From positions 1 through 38,991 of the forward strand of contig PETN01000057.1 in the NCBI GenBank assembly GCA_002781365.1: a stretch of 38,991 nt of DNA. Reading direction: 5' to 3'. A program made the position numbers and the translations under genes. Shown piece after piece: positions 1 to 7,588 of this stretch. The DNA comes from Sulfurimonas sp. CG01_land_8_20_14_3_00_36_23 (GTDB lineage: Bacteria > Campylobacterota > Campylobacteria > Campylobacterales > Sulfurimonadaceae). Below the pieces are notes generated by a model, which was not told the origin of the DNA, searched no databases, and worked only from the letters and a program-made list of their open reading frames with translations. How positions within the stretch are numbered: position 1 is the first letter of the stretch; the number at the start of each line of letters is the position of its first letter.

Positions 1-43
1 AAAAACTGCTAAAAAGAAAAAGTCAAATATTAAAAACTACTAA

Positions 44-595
44 CTTTTCAAACAAAGTTCTGTAAATGGACTTGTTCAGAGGGTTCAATTAAAAAATGAG
101 CTAGGGATTAACCTGATTTATCAACATAAATGGTATTTCTCCCCTGAGCCTTTTTTGGGTATACAGAGCAATATTGTTCCTATGATTGAGGGAACTTTAG
201 GAAATGTAAAAACGCAACTGAGTGCTGGTGCTCTGCTTAGGTTTGGTTGGAACCCTCTTAAAGATTTTGCTCCCGCTCCTATAGATGTTGGGGGAGAGAG
301 TGGAATCCCAATCCATGCACAATCTTCTTGTGACTTGAAGAGTCCTTGGAGCTTTACTTTTAATATAGCTTTCGCTGGTCAAGCTGTCGCGCATAATATT
401 TTTTTAGATGGCAATACCTTTGAGTCTACTCAGCATGTGGAAAAAGAGAACTTTATCTCCTCCGCATATTATGGATTTACTTTAAGATATAAACATTTTG
501 CGTTCAACTATGTCTTGGCGCGATATTCAAAGCAGTTTAAAACAGAAGAGAAAGAACATAGTTATGGTTCTATTTTAATCTCTTATATATATTGA
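44..595 (+). pseudogene. LpxR-like lipid A deacylase, broken C-terminal part
   Basis: The open frame resembles the C-terminal half of the outer-membrane lipid A 3'-O-deacylase LpxR (DUF2219 barrel): QLKNELG at about bases 86-106, a later GALLRFGWNPLKDF stretch, and alternating beta-strand-like segments ending in a tyrosine. About 183 codons remain where the family usually has about 300. An in-frame TAA lies at 41-43, and the only usable start is TTG at 155 without a ribosome site. A second frame (bases 3-62) ends in FSNKVL-stop exactly where the similarity begins, which fits a frameshift near base 60. The N-terminal half that carries the catalytic residues in Salmonella LpxR is not readable here; it may lie left of the window. 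The family call is by motif recognition and is moderately sure. Confidence 0.55.
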
Positions 596-698
596 TTTTC
601 AAGAGTTCATTGTTTTTTCAAAGTAGTTTTTTACGAGATTGAATTATTAAAAATTATAAGATATACTTTAAAAAATTGTGACAGTATCAGGACTCTTT

Positions 699-2318
699 AT
701 GTTAGGGATTATAGTTACCACTCTATTTATATCACTTTTAGCCAATATCGTATTAAAGAAGTTTGATCTCCCTACAATTATAGGCTATATAGTGACAGGG
801 ACAATCATCTCTTATCTGTTTGATTTGCATGTTGTCAATAATGATGAACTCAAAGAGATAGCAGAGTTTGGTATAGTCTTTTTAATGTTTACTATAGGAT
901 TGGAATTTTCTGTCAAAAACTTAAGAGAGATGAAGTACGAGGTTTTTGTAGTTGGCAGTACGCAAATTCTCCTTACAACTTTTATCCTCTTTCTTCTGGC
1001 TTTTTATCTCTTTAGTCTCGACAGGTATAGCGCTCTCATTATCGCTATGGCTGTGGCAATGTCCTCCACAGCGATTGTATTAAAAACGTTTAATGAGACA
1101 GGCGAAATCAACAAACAGTATGGTAAAAATGCCTTGGGTATTTTAATTATGCAAGACATCGCAGTGATTCCTATTTTGATTATTATTGGTGTTTTAAGCT
1201 CCCCAGAGAGCAATCTTGGAAGTATAGTTCTTGGTGTAGTCGCAGGGATTTTTATTCTGCTTGCTGTTTTGTATGTAGTTGGTAAATACCTCTTAGAACC
1301 TTTTTTTACAGAGATTGTAAAATCACGCTCTGATGAACTCTTTATAGGCTCCATTTTGTTTTTGGCAATAGGTGCATCTTATGGTGCGCACATGCTTGGC
1401 TTTTCCTACTCTTTAGGTGCTTTTGTCACAGGAATGCTCATAGCTGAGACAAAATACAAGCATCAAGCAGAAGCGGACCTTGTCCCTTTTCGTGACCTGC
1501 TTTTAGGTGTTTTCTTTATAACCGTTGGTATGCAAATCAAGTTTGATGTTCTATTTGCGTATGCTCATCTCATTCTATTTTTATTGATTGCAATTATGGC
1601 TATTAAATTCTCTATTATTTTTCTTATAACCAGAGCGAGCGAAATGAACAACAGAAGAACTAGTATAAAAACAGCATTTTCACTCATTCAGATTGGGGAG
1701 TTTGCCTTAGCTATTTTGGAGCTTGCACGCGCACACTCTCTTGTTCAGCCACCTTATGCTCAAGTGATGATTATAACCATAGTCCTCTCTATGATAAGCA
1801 CCCCCTTTATACTTAAAAACTTAAGCAAGTTAGCAGATAAACTCATAAAACAAGATATTGATGAAGAGGAAGTTCTTCCTTACAGTACCCCTCTTAACAA
1901 TCATGTTGTTGTGCTTGGTTATGGAGAATTTGGGCAAAGTGTTGTAGAAAAACTTAAAAGTGATGGAGAGTTTTATATAGTTATAGAGAACAATCCTGAT
2001 AGATTTTATCTAGCACAAAAAAATCGTGAACCTGTAATCTATGGCAATGCAGCCAATAGAGAGATTCTCAAAAAAGCCTTTATAGGGAGTGCAAAAAGAG
2101 TAATCATTGCAATAGATAATGCAAAAAAACTTCATCTCGTTTGTCAGATTATGCAAAAGGTAGTGCACAACGATAAGGTCATTATAAAAGTACACTCCAT
2201 CAAAGAGAAAAAAGTGTTGAATGATATGGGGTTTGTAAATATTATTGTTGAAAACGAAGAGACAAGTAAAGAGATACTAAACTATATGCAAGAGGGTTTT
2301 AGCTTTGATTTTCAATAA
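699..2318 (+). CDS. Kef-type monovalent cation/proton antiporter with RCK domain
   Basis: This is an inner-membrane CPA2 exchanger that likely moves K+ or Na+ against protons. Residues about 1-385 are a run of hydrophobic helices with family signatures such as LPTIIGYIVTG near the start, MSSTAIVLKTF, and QIGEFALAILELA. A cytoplasmic RCK/TrkA-N Rossmann domain follows from about residue 400 (HVVVLGYGEFGQSVVEKL), which binds nucleotide and gates the channel in this family. No TrkA-C domain is visible after it. The frame opens at GTG 678, but ATG 699 has AGGA at 689-692 six bases upstream and is preferred (539 residues). The 3' end overlaps the next gene by 14 bases. The class is firm; ion specificity cannot be read from sequence. 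Confidence 0.88.
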   Translation: MLGIIVTTLFISLLANIVLKKFDLPTIIGYIVTGTIISYLFDLHVVNNDELKEIAEFGIVFLMFTIGLEFSVKNLREMKYEVFVVGSTQILLTTFILFLLAFYLFSLDRYSALIIAMAVAMSSTAIVLKTFNETGEINKQYGKNALGILIMQDIAVIPILIIIGVLSSPESNLGSIVLGVVAGIFILLAVLYVVGKYLLEPFFTEIVKSRSDELFIGSILFLAIGASYGAHMLGFSYSLGAFVTGMLIAETKYKHQAEADLVPFRDLLLGVFFITVGMQIKFDVLFAYAHLILFLLIAIMAIKFSIIFLITRASEMNNRRTSIKTAFSLIQIGEFALAILELARAHSLVQPPYAQVMIITIVLSMISTPFILKNLSKLADKLIKQDIDEEEVLPYSTPLNNHVVVLGYGEFGQSVVEKLKSDGEFYIVIENNPDRFYLAQKNREPVIYGNAANREILKKAFIGSAKRVIIAIDNAKKLHLVCQIMQKVVHNDKVIIKVHSIKEKKVLNDMGFVNIIVENEETSKEILNYMQEGFSFDFQ

Positions 2319-2796
2319 GCGCAGAGTTTTTTTAAAAAGCTCTTTTTTAACTACTGCAGTGATTCTCTTCTCAGGGAGCAAGCTTTTTGGGGCAATCTCT
2401 CCGCTTGAAACACTCTCCTTGGTTCAAGAAGACCTGTTTCCACATGCCAAAGAGATAGGGATAAAGAGCGCAGAGTATCTCCTTCTCATTTTAGACCACA
2501 GCCGCATTACAGATGAAGAGAAAGCATTTATAAGAAACGGGGTTCAGTGGCTCAATGAAGAATCCCTCGCACGCTTTAAAAAAATCTACACAAAACTCTC
2601 CCCCGCGCAACGCCAAGAGATGCTTGAGACTATCTCTACAGAGAATTGGGGTGCGCGTTGGATAGAGAGTATGTTGACCTATATCTTAGAAGCAACACTT
2701 GGCGACCCAATCTATGGTGCAAACACAAAGGGTGCAGGTTGGAAATGGCTCCACCACACTTCGGGATTTCCTCGTCCTACAAAGGCATATCTATGA
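2305..2796 (+). CDS. Tat-exported small subunit, gluconate 2-dehydrogenase subunit 3 family
   Basis: A protein of 163 residues that starts with a twin-arginine-type signal (NKRRVFLKSS followed by a hydrophobic stretch). The mature part resembles the gluconate 2-dehydrogenase subunit 3 family, a small periplasmic partner that rides with a flavoprotein through the Tat pathway. Features include LVQEDLFPHAKEIG, a TENWGARWIESML segment and the C-terminal GWKWLHHTSGFPRP. The start is TTG 2305 with AGAGGG at 2291-2296. The gene shares an ATGA stop/start with the GMC dehydrogenase downstream, so the two are translationally coupled and probably form one enzyme. The DNA coding for FPHAKE is a copy of the repeated word described elsewhere. 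Confidence 0.78.
   Translation: MIFNKRRVFLKSSFLTTAVILFSGSKLFGAISPLETLSLVQEDLFPHAKEIGIKSAEYLLLILDHSRITDEEKAFIRNGVQWLNEESLARFKKIYTKLSPAQRQEMLETISTENWGARWIESMLTYILEATLGDPIYGANTKGAGWKWLHHTSGFPRPTKAYL
2437..2450 (-). repeat. copy of 12-base word TGGCATGTGGAA
   Basis: Exact copy, read on the plus strand as TTTCCACATGCCAA inside the small-subunit gene, where it codes Phe-Pro-His-Ala-Lys. Confidence 0.85.
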
Positions 2797-4448
2797 AATA
2801 CGATGTCTGTATCATCGGAAGCGGTGCAGGGGGCGCACCTATAGCCTACGAACTCTCCAACGCAGGGTTCAATGTAGTCGTTTTAGAAAAAGGCAAAGAG
2901 TACAAAGAGGAAGATTTCACTAAAGATGAAGTGGGTGTTTGTCGAAGAGAGATGTTTACTCCACCTCTCAAAGAGGAGCAGCATGTTATCAACGAGAGAG
3001 TGGAAGATGGAGGGATAACTCGGCATGTGGGAAGTGAGTCTGGCTGGAACTTTTGGAATGGTTCTATGGTAGGAGGCTCTTCTAATCTGATGAGCGGTTA
3101 TTTTCACAGAATGAAGCCCAACGACTTTAAACTTGAGAGTGTGTATGGAAAGATAGAGGGAGCCAATGTTGTCGATTGGCCTATTAGCTATGAGGATTTA
3201 GAACCCTATTATGAGAAGGTTGAAAGAGTTGTTGGAGTTTCAGGCAGAGTCACGAAACATAAATTTTCTGAGCCAAGAAGCACTCCAAACTTTCCACATG
3301 CCAAACTTGCAGAGAGTGGTGTTACGAAGTGGTTTGATTTGGCATGTGGAAATCTTGGATTTGAGAGCATTGCCACACCAAGAGCCATTTTACCTCTCAA
3401 TGCTCTTAACAGAAACGGCTGTTCTTACAGTAACTTTTGCGGAAGTTATGGCTGTGCAACGGGAGCTAAAGGAAGTGCGAGAGCTGCACTTTTACAAAGG
3501 TGTAAAGCAAAGATAATTACAGAGGCTTTTGTCTATAGGTTAGAGAGTGATGCAACTAAAATAACTTCGGCACACTACTACGATAAAGAGGGCATCTCAC
3601 ATGCCATAACTGCCAAGATATTTGTTCTTGCCGCACAAGCCATAGAGAGTTCGCGTCTGCTTCTTAACTCTAAAAACAGATATTTTAAAAACGGAATCGC
3701 GAACAACAGTAACCAAGTTGGAAAAAATCTTATATTCTCTGCGGGTGGTGCTGGAGAGGGTCGGTTCTATCATGAACATTTAACGCCCCAAGAGCAAAAA
3801 GATTTAATGCAACCTGGACTCTTTTTTAACCGCTCTTTACAGGATTGGTATGAGTATGAAGAGGGTGGGAAAAAGTACAAAGGGGGAACGATTGACTTTT
3901 TGTTTGAGCATGCAAATATTATCTCTCGTGCAAGAAGAGAACTCTATAAAGATGGAAAACTTATCTGGGGCGAAGCCTTGGCTAAGAAGATGTATCAATC
4001 GCTCACTACTTCAAGAGTTTTAACTTTTGAGGTTTTTAACGATTGGCTCCCAACAGATGGCTGTTTTGTGAGTGTGGATTCTGAGGTAAAAGATAAGTTC
4101 CACATGCCAGTAGGTGTCATAAATCTTTGGGGACATCCACATGATCTGAAGGTAGGAGAGCATCTCGCAAAGCAAGCCGCAAAAGTTTTAGAGAAGATGG
4201 GAGCGCAAGATATTTCCATGAGTATCTCCTCTTCTCCTCCTCCAAATCTAGTAGCAGGAGGTTGCAGGTTTGGAGATGACCCGAAAACATCCGTGCTAGA
4301 TAGAGAGTGCAGGGCGCATGAGTTAGAGAACCTCTATGTGAGTGATGCCTCTTTTATGCCAACAGGTGGGAGTGTTCCCTACACTTGGACGATTTACGCA
4401 AATGCTTTTAGGGTGGCAGATAGTATCTTAAAGCGAATCAAAAGTTAA
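2793..4448 (+). CDS. GMC-family FAD-dependent oxidoreductase (large subunit)
   Basis: The large flavoprotein subunit of a periplasmic sugar or alcohol dehydrogenase. At the N-terminus DVCIIGSGAGGAPIAYEL (from residue 4) is the FAD-binding fold. WNFWNGSMVGGSSNLMSGY is the GMC signature region. A cysteine-rich NGCSYSNFCGSYGCATGAKG lies in the middle, and the C-terminal NLYVSDASFMPTGG with a following YANAFRVAD is the GMC C-terminal motif. The open frame begins at 2646, but ATG 2793 overlaps the stop of the Tat-signal small subunit and gives a normal N-terminus (551 residues). No signal peptide is present, so export probably relies on the partner. The substrate is unknown. Three exact copies of the repeated 12-mer lie inside this gene. 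Confidence 0.88.
   Translation: MKYDVCIIGSGAGGAPIAYELSNAGFNVVVLEKGKEYKEEDFTKDEVGVCRREMFTPPLKEEQHVINERVEDGGITRHVGSESGWNFWNGSMVGGSSNLMSGYFHRMKPNDFKLESVYGKIEGANVVDWPISYEDLEPYYEKVERVVGVSGRVTKHKFSEPRSTPNFPHAKLAESGVTKWFDLACGNLGFESIATPRAILPLNALNRNGCSYSNFCGSYGCATGAKGSARAALLQRCKAKIITEAFVYRLESDATKITSAHYYDKEGISHAITAKIFVLAAQAIESSRLLLNSKNRYFKNGIANNSNQVGKNLIFSAGGAGEGRFYHEHLTPQEQKDLMQPGLFFNRSLQDWYEYEEGGKKYKGGTIDFLFEHANIISRARRELYKDGKLIWGEALAKKMYQSLTTSRVLTFEVFNDWLPTDGCFVSVDSEVKDKFHMPVGVINLWGHPHDLKVGEHLAKQAAKVLEKMGAQDISMSISSSPPPNLVAGGCRFGDDPKTSVLDRECRAHELENLYVSDASFMPTGGSVPYTWTIYANAFRVADSILKRIKS
3291..3305 (-). repeat. copy of 12-base word TGGCATGTGGAA
   Basis: Exact copy inside the GMC gene, plus strand TTTCCACATGCCAAA, coding Phe-Pro-His-Ala-Lys. 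The next copy follows 32 bases later in the opposite orientation. Confidence 0.85.
3338..3352 (+). repeat. copy of 12-base word TGGCATGTGGAA
   Basis: Exact copy inside the GMC gene, TTTGGCATGTGGAAA, here coding Leu-Ala-Cys-Gly-Asn. The reading frame differs from the neighbouring copy, so DNA and not protein sequence is conserved. Confidence 0.85.
4098..4109 (-). repeat. copy of 12-base word TGGCATGTGGAA
   Basis: Exact 12-base copy inside the GMC gene (TTCCACATGCCA), coding Phe-His-Met-Pro, yet another frame. Confidence 0.8.
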
Positions 4449-4519
4449 ACGACCCTAACAATGCTTTAATGTTTAAAGTGCAATAATATTTAATAGAAAA
4501 AAATACGAAGGAGTTCAAG

Positions 4520-4927
4520 ATGAAACGTTTAACATTAGCAAGTCTATTATTGAGCAGCATGCTTCTCGCAGGCATGGGCAATAATATGCCCGCATTTGGT
4601 GATTTCGACACGGATGGAAATGGTGAGGTAACGCAAGCGGAGTTTGAAAACACGCAACAAGAGCGTATCCAAACGAAAGAAGAGGCTGGCAGAATGACAC
4701 GAAATGCCACAAATGCAGCGGCTTTTAAAGATATTGATGTCAATAACGACGGTGTTATTAACGCAGTTGAATTTACAAATCATCAAAAAGTTCAGATGCA
4801 AGAGCGCATGAATCAAAACAGTAACGTAAGACAAGGTCAAGGTGCAGGTAAATGCGGCATGGGTCAAGGACAGGGAGCTGGTATGGGTCAAGGTGGCATG
4901 GGTCAAGGTCAAGGAAGAAACAGATAG
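4520..4927 (+). CDS. secreted EF-hand protein with Gly-Gln-Met tail
   Basis: A protein of 135 residues with a signal peptide (MKRLTLASLLLSSMLLAGMG) and two EF-hand calcium loops, DTDGNGEVTQAEF and DVNNDGVINAVEF. The C-terminal 35 or so residues repeat GQGxGMGQG-like units with one cysteine. It is probably a periplasmic calcium-binding protein of unknown role. The ribosome site is AAGGAG just upstream. It stands between the GMC dehydrogenase and the copper efflux operon with its own intergenic gaps on both sides, so it may be transcribed alone. The domain call is firm; the function is not known. Confidence 0.82.
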   Translation: MKRLTLASLLLSSMLLAGMGNNMPAFGDFDTDGNGEVTQAEFENTQQERIQTKEEAGRMTRNATNAAAFKDIDVNNDGVINAVEFTNHQKVQMQERMNQNSNVRQGQGAGKCGMGQGQGAGMGQGGMGQGQGRNR

Positions 4928-4961
4928 TCCTCTCCTGCACAAACACTACACACTTCTACTA

Positions 4962-4992
4962 TACAATACTCCTAAATTAACACTTTAGGAGT
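4962..4992 (+). promoter_or_regulatory. candidate promoter and operator or mRNA hairpin of the efflux operon
   Basis: A -10-like TACAAT (4962-4967) is followed by a perfect 9-base inverted repeat, ACTCCTAAA (4968-4976) and TTTAGGAGT (4984-4992), with a 7-base spacer. The right arm contains the ribosome site AGGAG (4987-4991) of the first gene, whose ATG is at 4998. As DNA this is a repressor site over the transcription start. As RNA it is a hairpin hiding the ribosome site. No -35 box is convincing. Confidence 0.45.
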
Positions 4993-4997
4993 TCCCT

Positions 4998-5381
4998 ATG
5001 AAACTATTATCCTTACTATTTACTTTAGCGCTTAGTCTGAGCGCTTTAAATGCCTCTGCTTTTGAACAAGAGGCTCAAAGTAGAGCTACAACTGTAAAAC
5101 TTAGCTCTGAAAAACCCTTAGTAGTTGGAAACAACACGATTGTTTTTCAGATTTTTAGAGATGGCAAAGCGACAAGCGGCGACACAGTTACCATCAAATC
5201 TTTTATGCCTGCAATGCCTGGAATGCCCTATATGGACTTCAAGGAAGCGGCGAAAGAGTTAGGCGATGGAAGGTATGAGTCGGTTGTAAACTTCTCAATG
5301 AGCGGTACATGGCAGATACATATCTTTATAACTTCTTCTGATGGAAAGAAGTATAGAGTTAAAACTTCAATAAATCTTTAA
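4998..5381 (+). CDS. YtkA/FixH-like periplasmic protein of the copper efflux operon
   Basis: A protein of 127 residues with a signal peptide (MKLLSLLFTLALSLSALNASA) and one immunoglobulin-like YtkA-type domain. It contains the methionine-rich FMPAMPGMPYMDF, which could bind Cu(I), and SMSGTWQIHIFI, a family signature. It starts the operon with the outer-membrane channel, the adaptor and the RND pump, and the next gene begins 11 bases on. A periplasmic copper-chaperone or sensor role is an inference from the methionines and the neighbours. A 9-base inverted repeat covers its ribosome site. Confidence 0.75.
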   Translation: MKLLSLLFTLALSLSALNASAFEQEAQSRATTVKLSSEKPLVVGNNTIVFQIFRDGKATSGDTVTIKSFMPAMPGMPYMDFKEAAKELGDGRYESVVNFSMSGTWQIHIFITSSDGKKYRVKTSINL

Positions 5382-5392
5382 AAGGGGTTTGT

Positions 5393-6592
5393 ATGCTTCG
5401 GATTTTCTCTCTCTGTTTTGCATTTACAGTTATGGTGCAGGCGCAAACTTTAGAGACGATTATAGAGAACTCTTTGGCCTCTCATAACTCACTCAAAAGC
5501 ATAGAACAAAAACTAAGTGCTTTGGATGATTCCTTGGAACTTACGCAAAACTTTGCAAATCCAGAACTTACTTTCAGTGTCAGCGATATACAGTTTAGTG
5601 ACCCAATGAGTCGCTCTGTTGAACCGATGCAGAATGAGGGTATTGCATTTAAACAGAAGATTCCTTACTTTGGAAAACGAGGTGCGAATGCTTCGTATGT
5701 GAATGCTAAAAAAAGCGTTGTTTACAGTTCACTAGAGATGGCAAAAACTGCCTTGGTTCGAGAGATAAAACTTACCGCTTACACAATCTGGGAGTTTGAA
5801 AAAGAGAGAGCTATTCTTGAAGAGTCACTAGAACTCAATCGTAAAAATATAGAGTTAGGCACTATCTACACGCTTAGCGAAAGTTCTCTTCATATGCAGA
5901 CGATGGGGATGAAACTTTTTCATTCGCAGTTGAAGATAAAGCGTAGTCGTATTGTGAGTATCTTAGGTGGGTTGTACGCAAAACTCTCCTATCTCGCCTC
6001 TATGAAAATAGATTCACTAGAGATGGATGCCAAAGTAACCGTGCCAAAGAGTCTTGAGCGCTATCTTGAACTTCTCTCTCAAAACAGATCCTACCAATAC
6101 AAATCGGCGCAAGTAGGTGCAAAAAGTGCATTTGCAGAGTTAAAAGAGTATGACTCCAAAATAGACCCTGTGGTACAACTTGGCTATTTTCACAGAGCCT
6201 CTTTTGAGGATTATCTGAGTTTTAGTATTGGAGCCTCTCTTCCTATCTATGGAAATGAGAGCCTTCGCGTGCAACAAGCAAGAAAAGAGCTTTTAGAGGC
6301 AAAGTTCGCAAAGAGTGATTTGTATGAAAAATTAAAATCTGACCTGCATAAGAGCTACGCACAACTTATAAATAGTTACGAGATATATAAGATACTCACA
6401 ACAGAGTCACTTCCGCAAGTAGAGCATATGTTTGAGCTTGCGGGTGCAAATATAAATAATGGGAAAAATCTTCTTAGCTTAACGAGTATGTTGGAGAAAA
6501 AATTAGATTTACAAGAGCAAAAAATCAGTGCTATCGCTTCTTACAAAAGAGCGCAGACCGAGATAGATGCCTTAGTAGGAGAGATAAAATGA
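5393..6592 (+). CDS. TolC-family outer-membrane efflux protein (CusC/CzcC type)
   Basis: The outer-membrane channel of a tripartite heavy-metal efflux system. It has 399 residues with a signal peptide ending in VMVQAQ and then the long coiled-coil helices of the TolC family (LEEKL/LELNRKNIELG patterns). KQKIPYFGKRG near residue 90 is typical of the CzcC/CusC branch. It lies between the YtkA-like gene and the adaptor. Its stop codon overlaps the ATG of the adaptor, so production is coupled. Family membership is firm, and the metal type is taken from CusA downstream. Confidence 0.87.
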   Translation: MLRIFSLCFAFTVMVQAQTLETIIENSLASHNSLKSIEQKLSALDDSLELTQNFANPELTFSVSDIQFSDPMSRSVEPMQNEGIAFKQKIPYFGKRGANASYVNAKKSVVYSSLEMAKTALVREIKLTAYTIWEFEKERAILEESLELNRKNIELGTIYTLSESSLHMQTMGMKLFHSQLKIKRSRIVSILGGLYAKLSYLASMKIDSLEMDAKVTVPKSLERYLELLSQNRSYQYKSAQVGAKSAFAELKEYDSKIDPVVQLGYFHRASFEDYLSFSIGASLPIYGNESLRVQQARKELLEAKFAKSDLYEKLKSDLHKSYAQLINSYEIYKILTTESLPQVEHMFELAGANINNGKNLLSLTSMLEKKLDLQEQKISAIASYKRAQTEIDALVGEIK

Positions 6593-7578
6593 GATATTTG
6601 ATACTTTGGATGGCACTTCTTGTTTTTGCACAAGCGGCAACCGTGGAGCAACTCTTCTCAGTTGAGACGGTTGAGGTAAAAAAGGTGACTACTGCAAAGA
6701 TACAGAAAAACTATGGCTATGTGAGAGTAGATGAGAGTTTAAGATATAGCGTAGCGCCTCGTTTTAGTGGTTTTGTTGAGACTCTCTATGCAGACACGCT
6801 CTATAAATATGTCCATGAGGGTGATGTCTTAGCAAGCGTCTATTCGCCTGAGGTTTTGAGTGCAAAAGAGGAGTACTTAGCCTCTTTGAAATATAACAAA
6901 ATACATAAAAGTATAGAGATGTTAGAGAGTTCAAGAGAGAAACTTCTTTTACTCAATGTGAGTCCAAAAGAGATAAAGAGTATAGAAGAGAGTATGAAAG
7001 TCTCAAAACAGACAGATATCTCTGCGCCAAAAAGCGGTTATGTTTTTGCTAAAAATATCTCGCATCTTGATGCCTTCAAAGCGACACAAAAACTTTTTGA
7101 GATAGTGAGTTTGGAGCGTGTTTGGGTGGAGATGCAACTCTATCAAAAAGAGCTTGCAACACTCGATGCATTAGACTCCTTTAAAGTTAAAGTGATTGGA
7201 ATTGAGGACTCCTTTGAGGCGAAGAAGGAGATTCTTTACCCGATGCTAAACACAAAAGAGACAACACTTACTCTAAGACTTAGTGTAAATAACAAGAAAA
7301 ATCTTTTAAAGGCGGGCATGTATGTAACCATAGAATCTCATGCCAAAGCAGAGGAGTATTTAATGCTTCCTTCCACTGCGGTGCTTAGAAAAAATGGTGT
7401 TTTTTATGCTTTTGTAGCTGGAGAGTATGAGGGTGAGTATGAACCAAAAGAGATAGAGGTAAAAGTTTTAGATGCCAAGAGATACAGTGTTATAAGAGGT
7501 TTAAAAGAGGGCGATGTAGTTGTAAACAATGCACTCTTTTTAATGGATTCAGACGCTCAAATCAATGGTACCTATTAG
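6589..7578 (+). CDS. cusB: periplasmic adaptor of heavy-metal efflux (CusB type)
   Basis: Membrane-fusion protein that links the RND pump to the outer-membrane channel. It has 329 residues with a short signal peptide. Barrel-sandwich halves are VAPRFSGFVETLYADT and DISAPKSGYVFAKNI, with a helical hairpin between them and C-terminal beta-barrel segments (LRLSVNNKKNLLKAGMYVTI). It is shorter than E. coli CusB and shows no separate heavy-metal-binding domain or methionine cluster at the N-terminus. It overlaps the channel gene by 4 bases, and the pump gene starts 10 bases after its stop. Confidence 0.85.
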   Translation: MRYLILWMALLVFAQAATVEQLFSVETVEVKKVTTAKIQKNYGYVRVDESLRYSVAPRFSGFVETLYADTLYKYVHEGDVLASVYSPEVLSAKEEYLASLKYNKIHKSIEMLESSREKLLLLNVSPKEIKSIEESMKVSKQTDISAPKSGYVFAKNISHLDAFKATQKLFEIVSLERVWVEMQLYQKELATLDALDSFKVKVIGIEDSFEAKKEILYPMLNTKETTLTLRLSVNNKKNLLKAGMYVTIESHAKAEEYLMLPSTAVLRKNGVFYAFVAGEYEGEYEPKEIEVKVLDAKRYSVIRGLKEGDVVVNNALFLMDSDAQINGTY

Positions 7579-7588
7579 GAGTGATGGG

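Noticed and set aside
1004-1354. Minus-strand frame of 116 codons inside the antiporter gene
   Set aside because: It is the complement of a well-supported membrane protein gene, has no ribosome site and no recognisable motif.
4547-4942. Minus-strand frame of 131 codons opposite the EF-hand gene
   Set aside because: Low-complexity translation of the reversed Gly-Gln repeats; the plus strand has a signal peptide and calcium loops.
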